The notes below the pieces were generated by a model. The model searched no databases, was not told the origin of the DNA, and saw nothing but the letters and a program-made list of their open reading frames with translations. Below, in pieces: positions 1 to 6,751 of a DNA stretch of 10,011 bases. The number at the start of each line of letters is the position of its first letter. The first letter of the stretch is position 1. This DNA is from an uncultured Bacilli bacterium. Its GTDB lineage: Bacteria > Bacillota_I > Bacilli_A > RF39 > UBA660. The position numbers and the translations under genes are program-made. The DNA lies in the NCBI GenBank assembly GCA_947629425.1, contig CANRDR010000050.1, forward strand, positions 1-10,011, given 5' to 3'.

Positions 1-327
1 GTAAAAGTTCCTGAGTTAATGGAAAAATTAATTTTAAATTATAAAACTTGGAATAAATATCATCCAATAATTCAAGCGACGTTATTGCATGGTGAACTTG
101 TTAAAATTCATCCTTTCGTTGATGGAAATGGAAGAACCTCGAGATTAATTATGAATTTAGATTTAATGAAACATGGCTTTAATCCCGTAATTATAAAGAA
201 AGAAAATAGACTACAATATTATGAAACTTTAGATAAAGCTCATACAACGAAAGATTACACTGATTTTATCAAATTTATTACTAAATTAGAAATTGAAATG
301 TTAAAATTTTATTTAAAATTGATTTAG
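1..327 (+). CDS. Fic/DOC-family protein, C-terminal part (5' end outside window)
   Basis: The reading frame is open from base 1 and ends with TAG at 325-327, giving 108 visible residues of a longer protein. Residues 37-48 (HPFVDGNGRTSR) match the Fic active-site loop HPFxDGNGRxxR, with His37 as the expected catalytic base and the DGNGR segment binding nucleotide phosphates. The preceding VPELMEKL...HPIIQATLLHGELVKI is the helical lead-in of the common stand-alone Fic subfamily. Fic enzymes usually transfer AMP (sometimes another nucleotide or phosphate) to a hydroxyl side chain of a target protein. The inhibitory helix and any N-terminal DNA-binding or target-binding domain would lie to the left of the window, so regulation and target cannot be judged. 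Family assignment is secure; target and whether it belongs to a toxin-antitoxin pair are unknown. Confidence 0.93.
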   Translation, partial: VKVPELMEKLILNYKTWNKYHPIIQATLLHGELVKIHPFVDGNGRTSRLIMNLDLMKHGFNPVIIKKENRLQYYETLDKAHTTKDYTDFIKFITKLEIEMLKFYLKLI

Positions 328-419
328 CAAAAAAACAAAAGGTTGATTAGTTATTAATTTGCCGTGTGAGGATAGTAGTCCAGTGTCTTATAACTCATTT
401 AAAATATACTATAAACAAT

Positions 420-457
420 AAAGATGCTTAAACTAAAAAGGTTTTGTCATCTTTTTT
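420..457 (+). terminator. Intrinsic terminator after the Fic gene
   Basis: AAAGATG (420-426) pairs with CATCTTT (448-454). The stem continues through an imperfect inner helix (AAAC/GTTT) to a small A-rich loop, and the T run extends to 457. It separates the Fic gene from the prfB promoter. Confidence 0.7.
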
Positions 458-469
458 ATATATTAAGTA

Positions 470-498
470 TTTAAAAAATATATTTTATTTGTTATAAT
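470..498 (+). promoter_or_regulatory. Sigma-A-type promoter for prfB
   Basis: A perfect TATAAT lies at 493-498. A weak -35, TTTAAA (470-475, 4 of 6 matches), sits 17 bases upstream. The start codon is only 19 bases past the -10, so the leader would be about 12-14 bases and only GGTGG at 509-513 would remain as a Shine-Dalgarno site. Confidence 0.65.
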
Positions 499-517
499 CT
501 TAAAGGATGGTGGTTTT

Positions 518-1613
518 ATGGATATAAAAAACTTAAAAACAACCTATGAAGACTTACAAAAAAGATTAATCTTATTAGGGAGGTCACTTTGACTTAGACA
601 ATAAAACTAATAGAATTAAAGAATTAAATAAAGAATTATCAAATGAAAATATTTGGAGTGATATAAATTATGCTAATAAATTAAATAATGAATTATCAAA
701 TTTAAAAAAAGATATTGAATTATTTAATGAATTAAAAACAAAAGTTGATGACTCTATATCACTTTTAGAAATATTAACTGATAATGATAAATTAGAATTA
801 GAAGAATTATCTAATAATATAAAAGAATTAGAAACTAAAATAGATAATTTAGAAATAGCAACAATACTAAATGGTCAATATGACAAATTAAGTTGCTTTT
901 TAGAAATACATCCCGGTGCTGGAGGTACTGAAGCTCAAGATTGGGCAGATATGCTTTTAAGAATGTATACAATGTTTTGTGATAAAAATAATTATAAATA
1001 TGAAATAATTGATAAACAAAAAGGAGATACTGCAGGAATTAAAAGTGTAACATTAAAAATAGATGGAAATTATCCTTATGGTTATTTTAAAAGCGAAATT
1101 GGTGTACATAGATTAGTAAGAATTAGTCCATTTAATGCAGCCGGTAAAAGACAAACATCATTTGCATCAGTATCAGTTATCCCTGTAATAGATGATACTA
1201 TAAAAATAGATATAAAAGATGAAGATTTAAAAATAGATGTATATAGAAGTAGTGGATGTGGTGGACAAGGAGTAAATACAACAGATTCTGCTGTTAGAGT
1301 AACACATATACCTACAGGTATAGTAGTAACATGTCAAAATGAAAGAAGTCAAATACAAAATAAAGCAACTGCAATTAATTTATTAAAAAGTAAACTATTT
1401 CAAATAGAAGAGGCTAAAAAACAAAAAGAATTAAAAGACTTAAAAGGAGAAATTTTAAATATAGATTTTGGTAGTCAAATAAGAAATTATACATTAGAAC
1501 CATACAGTTTAATAAAAGATGTTAGAACTAATTATGAAACAAGCAATGTAGATAAAGTATTAAATGGAGATATTATAGAATTTATGAATGCATATTTAAG
1601 AATAAAGAGGTAA
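518..1613 (+). CDS. prfB: Peptide chain release factor 2 (RF2), translated by programmed +1 frameshift
   Basis: RF2 recognises UAA and UGA in the ribosomal A site and triggers peptide release. Translation starts at ATG 518, reads 24 codons to an in-frame TGA at 590-592, then must shift +1 to continue with GAC at 591 and end with TAA at 1611-1613. The product is 364 residues, the usual RF2 length. The stop-codon-reading motif SPF is at residues 203-205, the RF2-specific form (RF1 has PxT). The catalytic GGQ is at 248-250, inside SGCGGQGVN. The N-terminal helical domain is Lys/Asn-rich, and EIHPGAGGTEAQDWADML is a typical RF2 stretch. An ATG at 951 in the second frame is internal and not the true start. 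The gene is followed 5 bases later by the YitT-type gene, which uses an AAGAGG just before the prfB stop as its ribosome site, so the two form an operon. Regulation is by UGA abundance versus RF2 level through the frameshift. Confidence 0.97.
577..593 (+). promoter_or_regulatory. prfB: RF2 programmed +1 frameshift site
   Basis: AGGGAGG (577-583), an internal Shine-Dalgarno-like element, is followed by 3 bases (TCA), then the slippery CTT (587-589), TGA (590-592) and C (593). This is the same order and spacing as in E. coli prfB (AGGGGG-TAT-CTT-TGA-C). The peptidyl-tRNA slips from CUU to UUU and GAC is read next. When RF2 is plentiful, termination at the weak UGAC context stops synthesis at 24 residues. 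Confidence 0.96.
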
Positions 1614-1618
1614 TTATT

Positions 1619-2464
1619 ATGAATCAAGTAAAAAAATATATAAAAATAATTATTGGTTGTTTATTAATAAGTTTAGGAGTTAATTTATTTATAATACCAT
1701 CTAAATTAGTTGCAAGTGGTATTATAGGTATTTCAAATATACTTAATTATGATTATGGTCTAAATATACCAGTATTAATATTTATTATTAATTTTTGGAC
1801 TTTATGGTTAGTATATATGGTATATGATATAAAAGGTTTAAAAAAATATTTATTACCATCACTTTTAATCCCATTATTAATATATTTAACATCATTTATT
1901 CATATTAATTTATCAAATGAAGTTGAAGAACTTTTAATAGCGTTATTTGGTGGATTAATTATGGGTTATGGGTATGCATTTTTATATAAAGAAGGATATA
2001 AAGTAGGTTCAATTAACATATTAGAAGATATGTTTAATGATTTTAATGAAAAAAATACAAGATGGATATCTAGAGGATTTGATTTTTTATTAATATTTTT
2101 AACTTTACAAAATTATGGACTAGAACAAACTCTTTATTCAGTTATAGTAATAGTAATTATAAGATATTTAACTACTAAAGCAACTATAGGTATAAGTGAT
2201 TCTAAAGCATTTTATATAATAACTACAAAAGAAAAAGATGTTAGAAGATATCTATTAGAAGAATTAAAATACGATTTTACTGTATTTGATGTAGAAGGTG
2301 GATATTCAAAAAGAAAAAATAAAATAATTATGACAGTAATACCTACAAAAGATTATTTTAGATTAAAAGAGGGTATTAAATTAATAGATAAAAACGCATT
2401 TATATCTATAACAGATAATTACGAAGTATTAAATAAAGATGTTGAAATAAGTGCTGAAGAATAA
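1619..2464 (+). CDS. YitT-family membrane protein (YitT membrane domain + DUF2179)
   Basis: The protein has 281 residues. Hydrophobic segments lie at about residues 5-27, 50-69, 77-97, 103-123 and 150-186, the last probably two spans. A soluble C-terminal domain at about 195-272 (AFYIITTKEKDVRRYL... VIPTKDYFRLKEGIKLIDKNAFISITD) has the look of DUF2179. Motifs IIPSKLVASGIIGIS near the N-terminus and GLIMGYGYAFLYKEGYKVG in the middle are characteristic of the YitT/DUF161 family. The family's biochemical role is not established; transport across the cytoplasmic membrane has been suggested. In B. subtilis the family member yvjA lies close to prfB, so this arrangement looks conserved. The start ATG at 1619 is preceded by AAGAGG (1605-1610) overlapping the end of prfB. 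The gene ends inside a terminator hairpin. Confidence 0.9.
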   Translation: MNQVKKYIKIIIGCLLISLGVNLFIIPSKLVASGIIGISNILNYDYGLNIPVLIFIINFWTLWLVYMVYDIKGLKKYLLPSLLIPLLIYLTSFIHINLSNEVEELLIALFGGLIMGYGYAFLYKEGYKVGSINILEDMFNDFNEKNTRWISRGFDFLLIFLTLQNYGLEQTLYSVIVIVIIRYLTTKATIGISDSKAFYIITTKEKDVRRYLLEELKYDFTVFDVEGGYSKRKNKIIMTVIPTKDYFRLKEGIKLIDKNAFISITDNYEVLNKDVEISAEE

Positions 2465-2494
2465 GTTAAGAAACAGATTATTCAGTACTTTTTT
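2449..2494 (+). terminator. Intrinsic terminator overlapping the 3' end of the YitT-type gene
   Basis: AAGTGCTGAA (2449-2458) pairs with TTCAGTACTT (2481-2490), 10 pairs with one G-T wobble, followed by T to 2494. The 5' arm encodes the last residues of the protein and the TAA stop (2462-2464) lies in the loop. It would end the prfB operon. Confidence 0.8.
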
Positions 2495-2527
2495 ATTTTC
2501 TATCTTTATTATAAAACTCAATGTAAA

Positions 2528-2556
2528 TTGAAAAAAATTATTATATATGATTAAAT
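2528..2556 (+). promoter_or_regulatory. Promoter for the small ORF and the large repeat protein
   Basis: TTGAAA (2528-2533, 5 of 6) lies 17 bases from TTAAAT (2551-2556, 4 of 6), with TG at 2548-2549 in the extended -10 position. An AGGAAGTG ribosome site (2563-2570) and ATG 2577 follow at once. It lies just past the prfB operon terminator, so a fresh promoter is expected here. Confidence 0.5.
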
Positions 2557-2576
2557 TATTATAGGAAGTGAATAAT

Positions 2577-2705
2577 ATGGAATATGTTACATTAAAATCA
2601 TATGATGGTTCTTTAGTTAGAGTACCATATGATAAAAAAGAAGAATATATTAAAACACAAGAGAAAATAAAAGAGTTATTAAATAATGGAAAAAACTATA
2701 GATGA
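2577..2705 (+). CDS. Small hypothetical protein, probably frame-broken at an A6 run
   Basis: ATG 2577 is preceded by a good ribosome site, AGGAAGTG at 2563-2570, and reads 42 codons to TGA at 2703-2705. The peptide begins MEYVTLKSYDGSLVRVP and ends in a charged helix-like stretch, KTQEKIKELLNNGKNYR. I do not recognise it. In the next frame the DNA carries on coherently from the A6 run (2690-2695): TIDEILKLLGDKNV, ending TAA at 2737-2739. Joining the two by losing one A gives a 53-residue protein whose join, LLNNGKTIDEILKLLG, reads as a continuous amphipathic helix. That version would overlap the next gene's ATG (2732) by 8 bases, typical of translational coupling. So this is a real small gene that is mutated, subject to slippage, or affected by a sequence error. 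Its position suggests a function linked to the large protein downstream. Confidence 0.6.
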   Translation: MEYVTLKSYDGSLVRVPYDKKEEYIKTQEKIKELLNNGKNYR

Positions 2706-2731
2706 AATACTTAAATTATTAGGTGATAAAA

Positions 2732-5197
2732 ATGTCTAATGAAATAAAAAATAAAATAATAAATTTTAATTTATCTTTAGGTATAAATACAAAATTTATA
2801 AAAGATGAACATATTTTAGGTTATTCATTAAATAATACTATTTATATAAATGAATATATTAATCAAGATTATGAAAAAACTAATAAACATGAATTATTAC
2901 ACTTTTATACTAATACTAATGAATTTAAATCAATAAAGGATTATTTATTTTCAAAATATAAAAATGAAATAGATTTATTAAGAAAAGAATATTATTTAAG
3001 ATATAGTGGATTATATAAAAAAGAAGAAATAGATAAAGGGATAATAGATGATGAAATAGCAATAGATTTAATAATAGATAATTATAATATAACATTAGAT
3101 AAAAATAGATTATTAGTAGGAACAGTATTGTTTAATATATTAATAAAATCAATAAAAGAAAAAAGATATTTAAATATAAAAATAAAGAATAATATAAATA
3201 ATATGAAATTAACAAAATGGGAAAAGATATTTGTAACAAATTATTATAATAATATGCCAAATACAAATAATAAATATGAAACAATAAGACAAGATATAAA
3301 GAATGAACTAAATAGACTATATAATATAGATAAAGAAGAATTTAAAATAGATATAAATAGTCCAGATTTAATAAGAGAATATGAATCAGAAATAAAAGCA
3401 TTAGAACAAAGAGGAGAAGATACAACATATATAAAAAATAATAAAGAAGAAATATTAAAAGAAATGTCAAATAAAATAACAGAAACATTATATGAAGAAT
3501 ATATGCATATAGTAAACTTTATAAAAACAAATGAATTATATGAAGATGCATTTAAAGTATGTATGTTAAGAGAGACATTATTAAAGACATATAAGAAAGA
3601 AAAAAATAATAATGAAACAGATACAATAGTAAAAAAAAGAGAAAAACATAAAACAATAATGGGGCATATGACACTAGCAAGTGATACAATATTAAAAACA
3701 ATATATGAAAATGTAGATACATATGAAAATTTTGCAAACTTATATTTTGCAGGATTAGAATTATATAATAAAAGTATAACAGATAAAAGTAAAATAAAAC
3801 TAGATGGAGTAAATACATATGGATTAGGACATTGGATAAAGTTTGAAGGCAAATCTTCAAATGAAAAAGAATATATAGAAAATGCAAAAAAATTATCAGC
3901 ATTAGTACAAGGAACACCATGGTGTACAAAGACACTAGCATCAATACAACTCGCAAATGGAGACTTTTATGTATTTGTGGATAACGATAATAAACCACAT
4001 ATTGCAGTAAAAATGATAGGTAACACAATAGATGAAGTAAGAGGAATAAAAAATGAAAATGAACAAGAAATAGAAGATAATTATAGAAACATTGCAATAT
4101 CATTTTTAGAAAATAATAAAGAAATAAAAAATGGAAAAGAATGGCTTGATAAAGAAGAATGGAATAAAAGATTAATTAGATATAGTGAAGAAATAGAGAA
4201 TAATACATTAAAAGATGAAGAAATACCACAATTAATAAAAGATTATATGATGAATGATTATAGAAGTCATGGAGAAAATACAAATAAAGAAAAACTAAAA
4301 GAAAATTTACCAAAAATAAAAGGAAAAATAGCAGAATATTATAACTGTAATGAAGATGAAATACTAATTAGAGATTATTTTGGATCAGAATATAAAGAAA
4401 TAAATGATCAAAAAGTATGCCCTTATAGAATAATATTTGGAGAAGCAAATTTTAGGTATTCAGAAATAACAGATTTAGGTAATTTATCAATAATATTTGG
4501 AAATGCAAATTTTACAAGGTCGAATTTAATAAATTTAGGTAATTTAACAACTATAGGTGAAAATGCATATTTTAACGAATCAAAAATAACAGACTTAGGA
4601 AGTTTAACTAATATAGGAGGAGATGCCGATTTTAGGGATTCACAAATAACAAGTTTAGGAAACTTAATGTGTATAGGAGAAGATGCCGATTTTTCATGGT
4701 CAATGATAACAAGTTTAGGCAATTTAATATATATAGGAGGATATGCAGATTTTTCTAATTCACAAATAACGAATTTAGATAATCTGACAACTATAGATGG
4801 AAATGCCAAGTTTCAACATTCCCAAATAACAAATTTAGAAAATTTAACAACTATAGGAGGCAATGCATTTTTTTATTGTTCACAGATAATAGATTTAGGG
4901 AATTTGACATATATAGGAGGATATGCAAATTTTTCTAATTCACGAATAACAGATTTAAGCAACTTAACAACTATAGAAGAAGAAGCATTTTTTTCGAATT
5001 CTGAAGTAACCAATTTAGGAAATTTAACATATATAGGCAGAGATGCGTTTTTTACCAATTCCAAAATAACAAACTTTGGAAACCTTGAAGAAATAAAAGG
5101 TAGAGTATACTTTAATTCACCGGAATTAGAAGAGTTATATCATAAAGAATTTCTTATAAATGGAAAAAGAATAAAAGCAACTAAAAAAATTAAATAG
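2732..5197 (+). CDS. Large cytosolic protein: HELLH zincin-like motif, WCT region and 20-residue repeat solenoid
   Basis: The chosen start is ATG 2732 (821 residues). AGGTGA at 2721-2726 is its ribosome site, and the GTG at 2723 lies inside that site, so it is a poor start. No signal peptide or membrane span is visible. Residues 53-57 are HELLH, a zinc-protease HExxH, followed about 50 residues on by DDEIAIDLI (106-114), which could supply a third acidic ligand; this resembles a zincin fold. Residues 120-390 are Lys/Glu/Asn-rich and probably helical. Residues 394-462 form a compact region: GTPWCTKTLA (W397, C398), GDFYVFVDNDNKPHIAVKMIGN (from 410) and IDEVRGIKNENEQ, which looks like a conserved domain of unknown function. 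Residues 567-806 are twelve 20-residue repeats, probably an LRR-like solenoid. I cannot name a family for the whole protein. A protease or effector with a binding solenoid is an inference; an accessory, phage-related or defence role is possible. Confidence 0.85.
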   Translation: MSNEIKNKIINFNLSLGINTKFIKDEHILGYSLNNTIYINEYINQDYEKTNKHELLHFYTNTNEFKSIKDYLFSKYKNEIDLLRKEYYLRYSGLYKKEEIDKGIIDDEIAIDLIIDNYNITLDKNRLLVGTVLFNILIKSIKEKRYLNIKIKNNINNMKLTKWEKIFVTNYYNNMPNTNNKYETIRQDIKNELNRLYNIDKEEFKIDINSPDLIREYESEIKALEQRGEDTTYIKNNKEEILKEMSNKITETLYEEYMHIVNFIKTNELYEDAFKVCMLRETLLKTYKKEKNNNETDTIVKKREKHKTIMGHMTLASDTILKTIYENVDTYENFANLYFAGLELYNKSITDKSKIKLDGVNTYGLGHWIKFEGKSSNEKEYIENAKKLSALVQGTPWCTKTLASIQLANGDFYVFVDNDNKPHIAVKMIGNTIDEVRGIKNENEQEIEDNYRNIAISFLENNKEIKNGKEWLDKEEWNKRLIRYSEEIENNTLKDEEIPQLIKDYMMNDYRSHGENTNKEKLKENLPKIKGKIAEYYNCNEDEILIRDYFGSEYKEINDQKVCPYRIIFGEANFRYSEITDLGNLSIIFGNANFTRSNLINLGNLTTIGENAYFNESKITDLGSLTNIGGDADFRDSQITSLGNLMCIGEDADFSWSMITSLGNLIYIGGYADFSNSQITNLDNLTTIDGNAKFQHSQITNLENLTTIGGNAFFYCSQIIDLGNLTYIGGYANFSNSRITDLSNLTTIEEEAFFSNSEVTNLGNLTYIGRDAFFTNSKITNFGNLEEIKGRVYFNSPELEELYHKEFLINGKRIKATKKIK
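4430..5149 (+). repeat. Twelve tandem 60-bp coding repeats (20-residue LRR-like units)
   Basis: Units start every 60 bases from 4430 with no indels. Eleven are clear and the twelfth (5090-5149) is degenerate. The protein consensus is (T/Y)IGGxAxFxxSxITxLGNLT. The pattern L..I...A.F..S.I..L resembles a leucine-rich repeat with serine at the usual asparagine-ladder position. The residues after the Phe vary from unit to unit (RY, TR, NE, RD, SW, SN, QH, YC, SN, SN, TN) while the scaffold is held. Open minus-strand frames over this region are by-products of the repetition. Confidence 0.92.
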
Positions 5198-5207
5198 TTG
5201 CTTTTAT
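5171..5207. terminator. Bidirectional intrinsic terminator between convergent genes
   Basis: ATAAAAGCAACTA (5171-5183) is perfectly complementary to TAGTTGCTTTTAT (5195-5207), 13 pairs with an 11-base loop and a U-rich end on both strands. The TAG stop of the large gene (5195-5197) is the start of the 3' arm. A second AT-only hairpin, AAAAAAT/ATTTTTT at 5216-5234, lies beside the stop of the minus-strand gene. The pair would serve both 2732-5197 (+) and 5234-5914 (-). Confidence 0.8.
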
Positions 5208-5233
5208 AATAATATAAAAAATAATTAATTTTT

Positions 5234-5914
5234 TTATCCTACAAATAATTGTATCCAATAATATTTGTATTTAGTATTTAAATCTTTATAACAAGCAATA
5301 CCAATTTCACTAAATTTATCAGATAAAATATTTTCACGATGTCCACTAGAATTCATCCAACTTAGAAATACACGATTAGCATTAGTTTGTCCTGCTGCAA
5401 TATTTTCACCTCTTATATTTGCTTTTATATTAATTGCTGTAAAACAAGAACTTCCATCTAGTCTAGTATGGTCAAGTTTTATAGTTATTTCTTTTGCTCT
5501 AATTTTAGCACTATCTTCTAAAGAATTATTCCATATTAGCTCATTTAAATTATTTTCTTTTCTTGCATTATTAACATATTCTAAAACTTCTTTTGCCATA
5601 TCTTGACAATATTCTCCATCACTAACTATATATGAAGTTGTAGTTTGTGTAGTTGATGTTGTATTAGTTTTTGTAGTAGTTTTAGTAGTATTTCTTACTT
5701 TTTTAGTTGTAGTTACTTTAGTAGTAATAGTTGTATCTATATTTTTAGTAGTACTTACTTTAACTTCACTAGTATTTTTATCAACACTACTTAATTCTTT
5801 TTTATAAAACACTTCTATTTTATTAGAATTATTTTTGTAATTTAGTTTATCTAAAAAATATATTCCTATACCAATAGAAAGTATTAGAACTATAATTAAT
5901 ATTCTTTTTTTCAT
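5234..5914 (-). CDS. Membrane-anchored CAP/SCP-domain protein with Thr-rich linker (YkwD-like)
   Basis: The protein has 226 residues. Residues 4-21 are a hydrophobic N-terminal segment without an obvious cleavage or lipobox site, so a signal anchor is likely. Residues 54-93 (5636-5755) are an unusual Thr/Lys linker with at least 20 threonines. Residues 107-225 are a CAP domain: EVLEYVNNARKENNLNEL at the start, LDHTRLDG (H149), RGENIAAG (E170), SSGHRENIL (H192, E194) and YYWIQLFVG at the end. H149, E170, H192 and E194 match the four residues lining the CAP cavity. Bacterial CAP proteins are secreted or surface proteins with little-known activity, and some are linked to cell wall or sporulation. 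Cys103, Cys157 and Cys208 are outside the membrane and might pair. The ribosome site AAGGGGG (5924-5930 on the plus map) is strong for this genome. It is divergent from the wall amidase at 6031, which supports an envelope role. Confidence 0.93.
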   Translation of the reverse strand: MKKRILIIVLILSIGIGIYFLDKLNYKNNSNKIEVFYKKELSSVDKNTSEVKVSTTKNIDTTITTKVTTTKKVRNTTKTTTKTNTTSTTQTTTSYIVSDGEYCQDMAKEVLEYVNNARKENNLNELIWNNSLEDSAKIRAKEITIKLDHTRLDGSSCFTAINIKANIRGENIAAGQTNANRVFLSWMNSSGHRENILSDKFSEIGIACYKDLNTKYKYYWIQLFVG

Positions 5915-5955
5915 ATTCCATATCCCCCTTCCTTACAAATATTATAAAACTGTAT

Positions 5956-5984
5956 TGTATAAAAGTATATATAAAATATGTAAA
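5956..5984 (-). promoter_or_regulatory. Candidate promoter for the CAP gene
   Basis: Read on the minus strand, TTTACA (5984-5979, 5 of 6) is followed after 17 bases by TATACA (5961-5956, 4 of 6). An alternative -10, TATAAT at 5946-5941, is perfect but has only a poor -35. Either would transcribe the CAP gene. Confidence 0.4.
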
Positions 5985-6015
5985 AAATTAAAATTTGTAC
6001 TTTAATTAAAATTAT

Positions 6016-6029
6016 CTAATATATATTAG
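6016..6029. promoter_or_regulatory. 14-bp perfect palindrome directly before the amidase start
   Basis: CTAATATATATTAG is self-complementary over 14 bases and ends one base before ATG 6031, where a Shine-Dalgarno site would be expected and none is seen. It could be an operator, or a chance AT palindrome. Confidence 0.3.
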
Positions 6030-6030
6030 T

Positions 6031-6666
6031 ATGAAAAAAATAATGATAATAGTATTAACAATTTTAAATTTAAGTTTATATATTCCTGCTATTGCAAAAG
6101 AAAAAAACATGGTATTGAATGATAAAATTATATTTTTAGATGCTGGACATGGTGGTGTTGACAAAGGCACTTCTTATGAAAATATATATGAAAAAGATAT
6201 AAATTTAGCGATAACATTAAAATTGAAAGAAGAATTAAGTAATATAGGTGCTAAAGTAATATTAACTAGAGAAGGAGATTATGATTTATCTACACCAAAT
6301 GCAACTTTAAGAAAAAGAAGTGATTTTGATAATAGAATAAAACTTATTAACAGCTATGATACATATCTTTTTATATCAATACATCAAAATTATTATTCTG
6401 ATTCTTCTTATGGCGGTGCTCAAGTTTTTTATAAAGGAAATAAAGAATTAGGAACTTTAATGCAAGAAAAGTTAAATAATAAAAGAAAAATTAAAAAAAT
6501 AGATGATGGACTTTATATGTATAATAAATTAAAAAGTGATGGCTTATTAATAGAATGTGGTTTTTTATCTAATGCAACTGATAGAAATAATTTAACAAAA
6601 GAAACTTATCAATTAGAATTTGTAAAAAAGATAAAAGATACTATAGTAGAATATATAAAAAAATAA
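6031..6666 (+). CDS. N-acetylmuramoyl-L-alanine amidase (Amidase_3, CwlD-like)
   Basis: The protein has 211 residues. Residues 1-22 form a signal peptide ending AIA before K23, so the enzyme is exported. The rest is one Amidase_3 domain. The zinc ligands are H40 in LDAGHGGVDKG, E54 in YEKDINL and H118 in FISIHQN. The catalytic Glu is E175 in LLIECGFLSN. It would hydrolyse the amide bond between N-acetylmuramic acid and L-alanine in peptidoglycan. The length and lack of wall-binding repeats fit CwlD-type enzymes, which in spore formers help make cortex muramic-lactam; a general autolysin role is equally possible here. No Shine-Dalgarno site precedes ATG 6031 and a palindrome occupies its place, so initiation may be weak or leaderless. 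The hydrophobic signal immediately after the Met supports this start. It is divergent from the CAP gene, with 116 bases between. Confidence 0.95.
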   Translation: MKKIMIIVLTILNLSLYIPAIAKEKNMVLNDKIIFLDAGHGGVDKGTSYENIYEKDINLAITLKLKEELSNIGAKVILTREGDYDLSTPNATLRKRSDFDNRIKLINSYDTYLFISIHQNYYSDSSYGGAQVFYKGNKELGTLMQEKLNNKRKIKKIDDGLYMYNKLKSDGLLIECGFLSNATDRNNLTKETYQLEFVKKIKDTIVEYIKK

Positions 6667-6725
6667 ATAAAAAGTAAATTTCACAATAAATTCATAATTA
6701 TTTTATATTATTTTTACATGAGTTG

Positions 6726-6734
6726 TGATAAAAT
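6726..6734 (+). promoter_or_regulatory. Extended -10 promoter for the Abi_2/HtrA operon
   Basis: TG-A-TAAAAT (6726-6734) is an extended -10 with 5 of 6 matches. There is no good -35 at 17 bases; TTTACA at 6713-6718 is too close to serve this -10. The start at 6752 is 17 bases further on, again a very short leader holding only AGGTGA. Confidence 0.4.
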
Positions 6735-6751
6735 ATACACTAGGTGATAGT

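Noticed and set aside
351..394. 14-codon minus-strand ORF (MSYKTLDYYPHTAN) in the GC-richer island
   Set aside because: An in-frame stop directly precedes its ATG and no ribosome site is visible; too short to support.
518..592. prfB as a pseudogene because of the in-frame TGA
   Set aside because: The TGA sits in the exact conserved frameshift context and both parts join to a full-length RF2 with intact SPF and GGQ motifs.
3244..4103. Two long open frames on the minus strand inside the large gene
   Set aside because: They are shadows of the AT-rich plus-strand gene: hydrophobic, low-complexity translations rich in F, L, S and Y with no ribosome site or known motif, and they overlap each other.
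4423..5064. Minus-strand open frames across the repeats, with periodic KLPKSVI-type peptides
   Set aside because: The periodicity is simply the antisense of the 60-bp coding repeats; no ribosome site or start context.
4430..5149. CRISPR array suggested by regular 60-bp periodicity
   Set aside because: The units are entirely coding, in frame and without distinct spacers, so they are protein repeats.
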